This document shows positions 7,764-16,328 of a stretch of 51,013 nt of DNA, piece after piece (within the stretch, counting starts at the first letter, position 1; each line of letters starts with the position of its first letter). Made by a program: the position numbers and the translations under genes. The notes beneath the pieces were generated by a model, which searched no databases, was not told the DNA's origin, and saw only the letters and a list, made by a program, of their open reading frames with translations. Source of the stretch: Enterococcus sp. DIV0660C (GTDB lineage: Bacteria; Bacillota; Bacilli; Lactobacillales; Enterococcaceae); the NCBI RefSeq assembly GCF_017316125.1, contig NZ_JAFLWA010000014.1, positions 1 through 51,013 of the forward strand, given 5' to 3'.

Positions 7764-10115
7764 TTACTCAAAAAGTAGTTTTTCTAAATTACTATGAATT
7801 TGCCTCAAACTAGCTTTTCCAACTTTTCCATGAGGAGCTTCTTTTAATGTTTCATAAATACCTTCTATATATTCATCAAGTGTCATATCCAATCTATCGA
7901 GCAAGTAAATTCCAGCAGATTTAAAATCTGCTAAAAATTGTTTATTGTTAAAGCATTTCTCATATCTTTTATCAATCATTTCTAAAGCAAAAAAAGTAAA
8001 CGTAGATCCTCGCCAAAAAAAGTAAGAAATCTCTTTTCCCTTTCTATTGGTTACTGCATCTAAAAATAAACTATTAGTTTGTATGCCTTTTTTCCACTCC
8101 AAAATAAATCTGTAATACAGTAAACTCACTATTCCTAAATCATTTATTAGTCTTTCTATACTCAAATCGATATTTTCAAGCAAATATTCCATTGTATAAC
8201 TTAAACCTTCACACTTTGTAATTTCTGGAATTTCGTCAATAGAACGTAAAAAATCTACACATAATATTTCAACCCTTTTCACATCATTTTCTACAGATTG
8301 GTCTGGCAAATTGATCCTAATAGAGTACTTACTATCATAATATAAATTCTCTTGTGTGAAAATAATCTTAAGAGGGGTAGTACGACAATATTTAAACTGG
8401 TCAAAATAGGACATACTAGAAATACTTTTACTTCTATCATTAAAAATAGTCATCAGCATTTTAAAAGTGATTCTATGATTTATATGAGTTTTATCGACAA
8501 CCGCAGCAGCTGAACTATACAAGTCTTTTCCTTCATCGCCTAATTTAAAATAAAAAATATCTTTCAGCTTTTCTTGAAAAAACATAATATTTTTCGTCCA
8601 CCCACTGTCAGGATAAAATATTTGATATAAATAATAAGCTACTCTATATTTTTTATTCATTGAAAAAACTAAATCCATTAATTTTCTATTATCTGAAATA
8701 GGTTCTCTTAAATCCCCATAGTGATTAATCAAAAAATCAAATACTGATTTTGAATACCATTCTTTATTACTATCACTATAAAATTCAGGTAATTTAAAGC
8801 GACTTTCTGAATCCAAATAATATTCAGCAATTTTTTTCCATTTATATTGTTCAAATTCAATATAGTATTCTAAAAGAGCTGGTGACATATTTTTGTCCTC
8901 TTTAAATGCGATCTCTCTCGTACTATCTTCAATATCATCATACAAATTTTTCATTTCACAGGTATCTGAAATTGCCTTTTCTAGTAATCTATCAAATAGA
9001 TATTCATGTATATTATCCACTTTATTACCCAAGAGGTTTCTCCAACTATTGTTGTCTTTTTCATACGCTTTAGGAGTTTTAGCAACTAAACGCTTCATAG
9101 TACGTAAATCCATATTAATAAGGCTACTAAAATTATTCCAATCAATCCTATTTTTAACAGTAGATAAAAGTTCCCATTTTCGCACTATAAATTTTTTGTA
9201 ATCATCATATAGATATTTTTTATACTCTCCGTAACTACGTTTTTCACTTCGTACACTATTAAATTCTCCATATTCCGAGCCAACCTCTATGGAGATTTCT
9301 GTAAATACTTTAGTTAAGAAAAAACCTAATGACTGATCATCAACTCTAGAAATATCGAACTTAAGAGAATAAAAAAAGGTATCCTCATCCTCACTAGAAA
9401 ATTTACTTCTATACATTTTTTTAAAAAGTCGATAGTACTCAGCTCTTACTGAATTTTTTATGATACTTTCTAAACCACTATCTGTTTTTCCTTTTATTAA
9501 AAAAAGGATTCTTAGAATCTGTAAGCTTATACCAATTAAAAAAATATAAATCAAAAGCAAGATCATAATACTAGCCTGCCAAGCATAAATGAAACTACTT
9601 TTCATTTCTCCACTCATATTAACAATAAAAACCGGAGATACAATAGTAAGAAATAATACTACTAAGAATGGCTTTGTCTGAGTAATCTGATACCAAACTG
9701 AAGTATCTACCAAATACTTTATCTTGCTTTTCCCCAAATACCTAACCTTATCACTGTCACCAACGATGAACTGTAAAAAACCTATATAAATACCATACAT
9801 ACTGAGAATTCCGATAACAAAACCATAAATACCAACTAAATCAAAAGATGCTTGATCATACTTAATGAGTTCTATTTTTTCTCTTTGTTGAAAAATAAAA
9901 AGGAAAAAATAAAAGGTTAAAAACATTATGGTGCTAATCCATGGTAGATTTCTTTCTGATAATAAACTATCAAAAAAATGCAGTAACCTTCTACTAGGTT
10001 TAGTTTGAATCATTAATAATCGAATAGTCAGTTCAATTTTTGGGTATACTATAACAATTAAAAATAAACCTATTACTAGGTCAAAACCTTTAAAATTATA
10101 ATTATTTATATTCAC
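7764..10115 (-). CDS. Unrecognised large membrane protein of candidate defence cluster
   Basis: I do not recognise this 783-residue protein. The first 210 residues carry about five hydrophobic helices (near 10-33, 56-75, 93-118, 145-163 and 175-205). About 570 soluble, charged, helix-rich residues follow with no motif I can name. That shape, a small membrane anchor with a large cytoplasmic part, is seen in membrane effectors of phage-defence systems, but this is only analogy. It lies 126 bp downstream of the nSTAND3 gene on the same strand, so it may be the last gene of that transcript or have its own promoter. Very AT-rich, as are its neighbours in element A. Confidence 0.6.
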   Translation of the reverse strand: MNINNYNFKGFDLVIGLFLIVIVYPKIELTIRLLMIQTKPSRRLLHFFDSLLSERNLPWISTIMFLTFYFFLFIFQQREKIELIKYDQASFDLVGIYGFVIGILSMYGIYIGFLQFIVGDSDKVRYLGKSKIKYLVDTSVWYQITQTKPFLVVLFLTIVSPVFIVNMSGEMKSSFIYAWQASIMILLLIYIFLIGISLQILRILFLIKGKTDSGLESIIKNSVRAEYYRLFKKMYRSKFSSEDEDTFFYSLKFDISRVDDQSLGFFLTKVFTEISIEVGSEYGEFNSVRSEKRSYGEYKKYLYDDYKKFIVRKWELLSTVKNRIDWNNFSSLINMDLRTMKRLVAKTPKAYEKDNNSWRNLLGNKVDNIHEYLFDRLLEKAISDTCEMKNLYDDIEDSTREIAFKEDKNMSPALLEYYIEFEQYKWKKIAEYYLDSESRFKLPEFYSDSNKEWYSKSVFDFLINHYGDLREPISDNRKLMDLVFSMNKKYRVAYYLYQIFYPDSGWTKNIMFFQEKLKDIFYFKLGDEGKDLYSSAAAVVDKTHINHRITFKMLMTIFNDRSKSISSMSYFDQFKYCRTTPLKIIFTQENLYYDSKYSIRINLPDQSVENDVKRVEILCVDFLRSIDEIPEITKCEGLSYTMEYLLENIDLSIERLINDLGIVSLLYYRFILEWKKGIQTNSLFLDAVTNRKGKEISYFFWRGSTFTFFALEMIDKRYEKCFNNKQFLADFKSAGIYLLDRLDMTLDEYIEGIYETLKEAPHGKVGKASLRQIHSNLEKLLFE

Positions 10116-10241
10116 ATTCTCTCCTACTCTTATCTTACTCAGTTTTTTTATATCATTGAAAATTATTCGAACGCTTATAGAATACTATCAAATTGAAGCT
10201 TGACTACGTTTCAATTGAATTCGTTATCTTTTCTAATTTTG

Positions 10242-12536
10242 CTATCTCTCAAACATAACTTTTATCAAATTGTCATCATGATCTGTTCTATCAACGAACG
10301 GATTCTCATCATCACTTTCAGTAAAATAACCATATACTGTATTTGCTACATCATACTCACTTAAAAGGTTATCTATAAATATCTCCTGTCTCTCAATAAC
10401 TAATTCATTGGAAATAAATTCAAATTTTTTCTCTAAATTTTGAGCAATGCTTTCTGATAAATCAGAAATTACTTCCTCTTCAATCATCTGATAGTCTTCA
10501 TCTGTTTGAGGGTTCTCGTCAATCTGCATCCTACTAACAATCTCATAATCTTTAAATGTTAATTCATCACATAATTCATCAAAAGATGTTTTTTCTATAA
10601 CTGTTTTAAACGTATCAAGAATCCTACTAGTTATCAGTTCTTGATCCCCTAATTCTTTAAATACAAAAGATAACATTTCTGTATTTAAAGGCTCTATTAT
10701 ATGATACAACTTTTCTTCCGACTTAAATATGCTGGCTAAATCATAAAACTCAAAAAATTCTTCATTAAAAAAGAGCTTTTCTATCAGAATGTTATAGTCA
10801 CTGCGTTCTTTAATACTTAAATTTTCATAAGCTCTTTCCACAGAAAGTCTAACTTTCTCAAACAACCTTTTGTCTAGCAAATCATTCTCAACAACTTTTT
10901 CTAAAAAATAGTAGAATATAGAGTTTTCCAATGTTTTAAACTGCAAAATGTCATCTCTGAATAAATCTTTCTTTATAAAACTTGCCGTTTCATTTGAAAA
11001 ATCAATTCTTCTGACTTGTTCATAATAGATTGCGTTTTCCATAATTTTAATTTGTTCATTTTGGTTTTTTTTAATTTCACTTGAAACATAATCATTTATT
11101 GAAGGGTTTAAAACTGATATGTTCCTTGTATTAATACCACTCTTTATAACTAATAAGGAGTTAGTCAATCTTTTCATAGTCTTGTTAAAATGATTATAAG
11201 TTGTATCTAATATACCTTCATCACGAATCCTTGCATTAAAGGCCCTCTCTAAAACTGATTTTTCTATCTGTGTATCGGTTAATGAATATAGTGTGTTCAT
11301 CAAACACCTGTCTTCGATAACCATCCGATTTTCAAACTCATCTTGCCAAACATCAGTTGGATTATCCATTTTTTCAAAAATATAACTATAGTAAGATTTT
11401 GGTGTTACCGATTCAAAATTTCTTTTCTTTGTAACATACTCGATAATTCGAGGATTATAGTTTTTATGATTCACAATCTTCATGTAGTTATTATCTCTAG
11501 CAATTTCTTTAAAATATTCCTTTGGTACTTTATTGAAAAATAAATGGTTATACAGTATTTTAGCTTTTTCATATTTAGATATCTGATCCAAGTCTACTAA
11601 GTATTTTTGAACTTCATACCTGTTCATTAGCTCATCAAACTTAAGTGAAATTTCCCTTGCTTCGTTTAAGATTGTTATTCTACTATTTAGAATAATTTTC
11701 TTTGATTTGTTCCTATTCACGAATGAGAGCAAAGTCTTTAGTTCATTAGGTTGATCTTCTCTAATTTTCAGATAATGTTGTCCTAAAAAATCATCTAAAA
11801 GTATAATCTCTTTTTTATCTGCAGCCATGCTAACAGCTTTTTTCAAGTCAGAAATATCATTGTTAGTTACATATCTAATTGAGTAATCTTTGGCAACATA
11901 ATGAAGAATTATCATTTCGGAAATAGTACTTTTACCTACACCCGGAGCCCCTACTATTATTAGAATATTATGCTCAATTATTTTATTTAGAGCATCAATA
12001 TATGCCTTTGTATCAACAAATAGTCCTATTTTTGATTCAATATCTTCTAAAAATTCATACGAATCTAAATAAATATTCTGATTTTGAATTATTGAAAGTA
12101 CGTTAGAGGCATTTATCCATAACTTAAAATTTTTTTGTACAATATCAGTATTTTTCGCTTCAGCAAGAAATGACTCTATCTCATTTTTACCCCAAATATC
12201 AGAAATGTTTTTCATGTATTTCGGAAATAGATTTAGAATTTCAATTTTATTTTGTCTAGTTAAGGAGTAACTCGTCATAATAATATATTTGCTAGGATTA
12301 TGTTTATTTACTTTTGCAATTTCTTCTTTTAAAGAACGTCTCAAACTACTAAAACTACTATTTGCATAATGCTTAACTTGTATCATTATTTCGGGTCTTG
12401 TTCCCTTATCACAAATATCAATCCCCTGATCTACTCCCCTTGGAAAAATATAAAGAGGCGTATCTAAATACATTTGCATTATATCTTTACATAAACTTTC
12501 AAACTCATAGTCATTTAACATAGTAAAATCAAACAT
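10242..12536 (-). CDS. PD-(D/E)xK nuclease fused to nSTAND3 NTPase
   Basis: A 764-residue fusion. The N-terminus is an Mrr-like restriction-endonuclease fold: VDQGID with the aspartate at residue 40, then IMIQVKHY with Q53 and K55, the D...QxK active-site pattern. A linker leads to a P-loop NTPase with GAPGVGKST (about 195-203) and ILLDDFLGQ (about 245), the Walker B signature typical of the nSTAND3 group. The remaining 400 residues are helical and probably sense a ligand. STAND-type proteins oligomerise on recognising a trigger, here presumably activating the nuclease against phage or plasmid DNA. Start: ATG at 12536 with GAGGAG four bases upstream rather than the in-frame GTG at 12548. It follows the OLD gene closely (about 34 bp), so the two are co-transcribed. 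Confidence 0.8.
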   Translation of the reverse strand: MFDFTMLNDYEFESLCKDIMQMYLDTPLYIFPRGVDQGIDICDKGTRPEIMIQVKHYANSSFSSLRRSLKEEIAKVNKHNPSKYIIMTSYSLTRQNKIEILNLFPKYMKNISDIWGKNEIESFLAEAKNTDIVQKNFKLWINASNVLSIIQNQNIYLDSYEFLEDIESKIGLFVDTKAYIDALNKIIEHNILIIVGAPGVGKSTISEMIILHYVAKDYSIRYVTNNDISDLKKAVSMAADKKEIILLDDFLGQHYLKIREDQPNELKTLLSFVNRNKSKKIILNSRITILNEAREISLKFDELMNRYEVQKYLVDLDQISKYEKAKILYNHLFFNKVPKEYFKEIARDNNYMKIVNHKNYNPRIIEYVTKKRNFESVTPKSYYSYIFEKMDNPTDVWQDEFENRMVIEDRCLMNTLYSLTDTQIEKSVLERAFNARIRDEGILDTTYNHFNKTMKRLTNSLLVIKSGINTRNISVLNPSINDYVSSEIKKNQNEQIKIMENAIYYEQVRRIDFSNETASFIKKDLFRDDILQFKTLENSIFYYFLEKVVENDLLDKRLFEKVRLSVERAYENLSIKERSDYNILIEKLFFNEEFFEFYDLASIFKSEEKLYHIIEPLNTEMLSFVFKELGDQELITSRILDTFKTVIEKTSFDELCDELTFKDYEIVSRMQIDENPQTDEDYQMIEEEVISDLSESIAQNLEKKFEFISNELVIERQEIFIDNLLSEYDVANTVYGYFTESDDENPFVDRTDHDDNLIKVMFER

Positions 12537-12570
12537 TTTTCTCCTCACGTTATCCTAATTTATTTACTAT

Positions 12571-14445
12571 CTAACTATTTAAACACGAATTAATAGTATT
12601 TATCATCTCTTCAAAAAAACTGTTTTGAAAGGATTGATTCTTTAGCATTTCATAATAAATATCACTATTCTTATCAGTATATACCTCTGCTTTATCACAA
12701 AGAATTTGATATTTCTCGTCAAAATCAGGCATACACTTTCTTAACTCAGATTCCAAGTTCTCCTCGTAAGATGTGTATAAATTGCATACCTCAGATGAAG
12801 GTATTTCAACTCTCACACCCGAAAAATACTCTGTAATATTACCATTTTGCTTCGCATTATTTTGTTGATTTTTTCCGTCCTTATTCTTAGTATAATCTCC
12901 ATCAAAGATCGTATATGTTTTTATACCAAAGAATTTTAGTATTTGTGCGTATAAAATAATATTGGTTTTCGATCCACAAACGACGTAATTAATTCCTAAA
13001 CGTTCAAAATAGTCTGCTCCAAAATAAGAATCCACTATTCCTTTAATGCAAGCATGATCGGTTGTTCCTTCTAATAGAACAGCTTTATCTGAAAAAACAG
13101 CCTCAGAAAGATCATTACCTAAAATATTTTTAATCTGATTATTTATCGTAAAATCTTTAACATAGCCTTCCAAAGAATCATATAGATCAGCCAAAGAAAA
13201 ACTTTTGATTTCTGATCCTTTTTCAGATTCTATGCAGCTAACTTTTCTAATTTTATGAACTTCTTTTGTTTCAATAAATATAGAACTGTGAGTTGCGAAC
13301 ATTACTTGGGTTTTCTCAGGATTGTCAGAAATTATCTTACGCAAAGCCGAACTGAATATCCTTGTTTGTACAGGATGTTGATACAATTCAGGTTCCTCGA
13401 TAGCGAGGCAAATTGTCGCATCATTACCACTACCCCGACCATACTCAGCTAGATATTGTAAGGCAGATATGATTAATGTACGCTGAAATCCATGACCTTG
13501 TCTATCCACACTATATTGATTATTTTCATCCATAAAGTCTATAACACCTACATCAAATCTAGCTTTAGGAGGAGTTATGCTAGGCATTTTAGGTGTTACT
13601 ATTACCTTTTTATTAAGTGTATAGTGCGAAATAACTTTATTCATGTTATTAGAAATATCTTGTAGAACTTCACCATAAACCTGATCATAGACTTGTTTTT
13701 GATTTTCTGATATTGTAACGTACAACTCGTTTACTTTATCATCTGCCTCCTTTCGATCAATTGTACTTTCAATAATTCTACTTATCACACTTGCCTTATT
13801 ATCATCATTTGCTTCTTCATTTGCTCTCAAGTTCGCACTAATAAAAATAAAACTAAAATTATTCTTCATCACACCTTGACCATTGAAGCCAAAAAAATCT
13901 GTGCTTAAATGACTCGGAACTTTTGATAATAAGTCTCTATGCGCATTCTCAAACTCCTTCATTTTATTCTCAACATCAGCTTTACTCGTCCCTTTTTGTA
14001 TATGGGAAAGCTTTTCATCTGTCTCAATAAGTCGGTTGAAAATATCTTTTTTTTCTTTGACTGACTTCGCTTCTTTTATCTCAATAAATGGTTCGTAACC
14101 CATACTATTTGCTGATAATCGTTCTTCCCCATCAACGCCTCTTGTTTTTATTATTACAAGATCATCATCAAGGTCGGTTACATATGTGCCTAAAATCTCT
14201 TTATCATACTCAGTTAAGTCATCAAACACGACCTCAACAGAAATCTCTTTACCATTATTACAATTACAATCATCATCTGATAGATTATTATTTTTTCCGT
14301 AGGCATTAAAAAACCAATCTAATGCGTACATAATTGATGATTTTCCTGCACCATTAGGTCCAATAAATGTCGTAATATCTTCAAAACCAATTTGAACATC
14401 CTTTAAAGCTCTAAAATTTTTAATTTTTACACTTTTAATTTTCAT
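12571..14445 (-). CDS. OLD-family ATP-dependent nuclease (ATPase + TOPRIM)
   Basis: A 624-residue protein with an SMC/ABC-type ATPase: Walker A GPNGAGKSS (residues 29-37), a signature-like RQGHGFQRTL, Walker B LAIEEPELYQHP and the switch histidine in FATHSS. A C-terminal TOPRIM domain follows, with the glutamate in VLLEGTTDH (about 459) and the DGD acidic pair (about 513-515). This is the OLD architecture found in Gabija GajA, PARIS AriA and stand-alone OLD nucleases. No UvrD-like helicase (GajB) or AriB is adjacent, so it is not a standard Gabija or PARIS locus. The start has AGGAG six bases upstream. The next gene is the nSTAND3 nuclease, with which it probably acts. Confidence 0.85.
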   Translation of the reverse strand: MKIKSVKIKNFRALKDVQIGFEDITTFIGPNGAGKSSIMYALDWFFNAYGKNNNLSDDDCNCNNGKEISVEVVFDDLTEYDKEILGTYVTDLDDDLVIIKTRGVDGEERLSANSMGYEPFIEIKEAKSVKEKKDIFNRLIETDEKLSHIQKGTSKADVENKMKEFENAHRDLLSKVPSHLSTDFFGFNGQGVMKNNFSFIFISANLRANEEANDDNKASVISRIIESTIDRKEADDKVNELYVTISENQKQVYDQVYGEVLQDISNNMNKVISHYTLNKKVIVTPKMPSITPPKARFDVGVIDFMDENNQYSVDRQGHGFQRTLIISALQYLAEYGRGSGNDATICLAIEEPELYQHPVQTRIFSSALRKIISDNPEKTQVMFATHSSIFIETKEVHKIRKVSCIESEKGSEIKSFSLADLYDSLEGYVKDFTINNQIKNILGNDLSEAVFSDKAVLLEGTTDHACIKGIVDSYFGADYFERLGINYVVCGSKTNIILYAQILKFFGIKTYTIFDGDYTKNKDGKNQQNNAKQNGNITEYFSGVRVEIPSSEVCNLYTSYEENLESELRKCMPDFDEKYQILCDKAEVYTDKNSDIYYEMLKNQSFQNSFFEEMINTINSCLNS

Positions 14446-14601
14446 CTTTATCTCCTAAAATTATCTACAAGATTGAAATAGCATCAATACGATTTTTCGA
14501 ACAGTTCTTCCAATCATGTACCCTAAAAAAGGCCTAACATTAAATTTCATTACTTATTCAAATAACTAATAATCAACTTATTTATATTCTATTTGCAAGT
14601 A

Positions 14602-15030
14602 TTATCGACCATTAACAGCATAGACAAATGTTAAGTAGTTAGCAAAATCTCCTATTCTTTGTCTATGATCAGATACATCTTTTCTGGTTCTATTTTGCAT
14701 ACCCTCTTGTAAAAATAATTGCTCGGTCCAAGTATCACTTTTCCAAGAGTTCATTTTAAATACACGTTCCAAAACAATAAAATTATTTATTAACGTGTTA
14801 TGTTCCATCGTTCTTGATGAATCCTTAGACATCTTCTGTTCTTTAGTTAAATAACTCCATTCAGCACGGGTTGTGGTATATTTGATTGCGGATTCAATCA
14901 AATCTTTCCAAACCTCTGAAACGTCTTCTGTAGTAAAGTCTGCATTTTTTAGAATCTCTTCATGAATTTTTGACATTTGTTCAAATGTCATATGTTCTCT
15001 CATAGTTAAATAGTTATTATAATCAATCAT
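14602..15030 (-). CDS. Conserved-looking small protein of unknown function
   Basis: A 142-residue soluble, helical, charged protein that I do not recognise. Notable features are a Met- and Glu-rich N-terminal half and a C-terminal DHRQRIGDFANYLTFVYAV segment. No signal peptide or membrane helix is present. The ribosome-binding site is weak. It lies 156 bp upstream of the OLD nuclease gene on the same strand and downstream of the ardA terminator, so it may be the first gene of the defence transcript. A regulator, accessory factor or unrelated cargo are all possible. Confidence 0.55.
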   Translation of the reverse strand: MIDYNNYLTMREHMTFEQMSKIHEEILKNADFTTEDVSEVWKDLIESAIKYTTTRAEWSYLTKEQKMSKDSSRTMEHNTLINNFIVLERVFKMNSWKSDTWTEQLFLQEGMQNRTRKDVSDHRQRIGDFANYLTFVYAVNGR

Positions 15031-15137
15031 TTTTATCTAACCCATCCATTCATCATTTTATACAATCCTATGTTAAATAGTACACTAGCTTATTTAGAAT
15101 TTCACTATCTTGTTGTAATCATTTTCATATGAACTAT

Positions 15138-15168
15138 CAAAAAAAGCTGACTGTGCATAAGTCAGCTT
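15138..15168 (-). terminator. Terminator after ardA
   Basis: An 8-bp stem (AAGCTGAC / GTCAGCTT) with a 9-nt loop, followed on the minus strand by seven T. It sits directly after the ardA stop, separating ardA from the downstream nuclease genes. Confidence 0.8.
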
Positions 15169-15173
15169 AAAAA

Positions 15174-15743
15174 CTATATAAATTCTAAAAAGTAATTACT
15201 TGCGAATTCTCCAGTTATATTCAGTGCAAAATCTCTTCCCATTAATTCATAGTCAACATAATTGAGCAAGTGTTCAGGAATTTCATAATAGCCCAACTCT
15301 ACTAACGAACACCCCAATCTCTCATACTCACTTAAATTATTTTTTTCACAAAGATCGATAATATTAATTTCTTTTCCCATATTATCCGCAATACAACGAA
15401 CTACTTCATCTGGATAGCTCATGTAGTCGCTCAAACTATCATATTTTTCTGATAAAGCCTGCGGATAATCATATTCATTAATTGTAAACGGTACATCATA
15501 ATCACTAATAAAATATTCTTCATAAGAACAACCAAGCTCATCAATAAATTCATTTCCTACTAAAATTTTATTATACGCCATTTCTAAATCTTCATGAGAA
15601 AATGGAAGATGCAGGTATACGCCTAATAGATAACCTTCATTGTATGCCTTCAAATTAGTTAAATAAATCCAATGATTGCTACATCCACCAACCTGCTTTC
15701 CATCATGCTCCAACATCATCTCTTCAGTTACTAAAATTGCCAT
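15174..15743 (-). CDS. ardA: ArdA-type antirestriction protein
   Basis: An acidic protein of about 189 residues. The pattern IYLTNLKAYNEGYLLGVYLHLP, then YEEYFISDYDVPFTINEYDYP, and the C-terminal GYYEIPEHLLNYVDYELMGRDFAL...YFLEFI follow the ArdA family closely, as in the ArdA of Tn916 (Orf18). ArdA dimers mimic bent B-form DNA and inhibit type I restriction and modification enzymes, helping incoming elements survive. The ATG at 15743 has AAAGGA eight bases upstream. The reading frame stays open upstream to 15926. It is the gene nearest to the right end of element A, in the position an integrase occupies in element B. Confidence 0.85.
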   Translation of the reverse strand: MAILVTEEMMLEHDGKQVGGCSNHWIYLTNLKAYNEGYLLGVYLHLPFSHEDLEMAYNKILVGNEFIDELGCSYEEYFISDYDVPFTINEYDYPQALSEKYDSLSDYMSYPDEVVRCIADNMGKEINIIDLCEKNNLSEYERLGCSLVELGYYEIPEHLLNYVDYELMGRDFALNITGEFASNYFLEFI

Positions 15744-16016
15744 TTTCATCGTCCTTTCTTTTTGACCACCCATTTTGTTTCGAGCTGAGGCATCTTTAAG
15801 AACTTGCTTTTTAGATTTAGTTTTCAAAAAACCTCGTATCAAATTTGAATTGAATGGTTCATTTTGCTTTTTCGCTGTCGGCGCAATTGATACAGCAATG
15901 TTCTTTTGGAATGGAAAGAGGGAAATTTATTTGAGTGGCTCTGCCCGACCCTTGTAGTGGAGAATTGCTTATCGGAAGCTATCACAAAACACTGTTGACC
16001 GTAGTGGTGTCAACTC

Positions 16017-16054
16017 AAAAAAAGACGCCTCGCAAACTGAATTGCGAAACGCCT
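16017..16054 (-). terminator. Element A-supplied rpsI-type terminator
   Basis: On the minus strand a GC-containing stem (around TTTCGCAA / TTTGCGAGG, with G-T pairs) is followed by seven T. It lies 25 bp beyond the stop codon of the middle rpsI 3'-end copy, so element A brings its own terminator for whatever rpsI end it joins. Confidence 0.65.
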
Positions 16055-16078
16055 GAAAGTACTGATATAAAGCTGTTC

Positions 16079-16128
16079 TTAACGCTTTGAGAATTGTGAA
16101 GCTTTACGAGCTTTCTTAAGACCTGGTT
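16079..16128 (-). repeat. att copy 2: rpsI 3' end, element A/element B junction
   Basis: Identical to the other two copies over 16089-16128. On the minus strand it encodes ...ASQFSKR and a TAA stop, with a synonymous AAG for lysine. It marks the junction between the two tandem elements. Confidence 0.92.
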
Positions 16129-16234
16129 GGAAAATCTGTTGTTTTATGGCGTTAGATTATCTTTTAAAAATCGTTGTATACTAATGATTTTAAGCTTTAT
16201 AATTTTATAAAATATCATTGAGTTTCAATCAGTC

Positions 16235-16291
16235 GTTACCAAAATCCGTAACCAAAAACGACGTTAGCATTTCTTAAGCGTATTTGGTTAC
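16235..16291. repeat. Candidate integrase arm-type repeats, left end of element B
   Basis: GTTACCAAA (16235-16243), GTAACCAAA (16248-16256) and the inverse TTTGGTTAC (16283-16291) lie about 110-160 bp inside att copy 2. The same nonamer occurs at the other end of the element. Similar repeats at both ends are typical arm sites of Tn916-like integrases; binding is inferred. Confidence 0.55.
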
Positions 16292-16328
16292 AAAAATTAG
16301 TTACTTGCACATCGGAACTACTACGTTT

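Larger units (their letters stand above)
7574..16128. mobile_element. Element A: integrase-less element at rpsI (CIME-like)
   Basis: About 8.5 kb bounded by att copies 1 and 2. All five genes are on the minus strand: ardA, a 142-residue unknown, an OLD-family nuclease, a PD-(D/E)xK-nSTAND3 protein and a 783-residue membrane protein. Base composition is clearly more AT-rich than the flanking chromosome. No integrase, excisionase, replication or transfer gene is present, so it would have to be mobilised in cis by another element. The left-end sequence (about 7650-7720) shows diverged similarity to the corresponding end of element B (about 16180-16230), which suggests common ancestry. Confidence 0.8.

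Noticed and set aside
12571-14445. Gabija or PARIS system
   Set aside because: No UvrD-like helicase (GajB) or AriB-like gene is adjacent; only the OLD architecture is shared.
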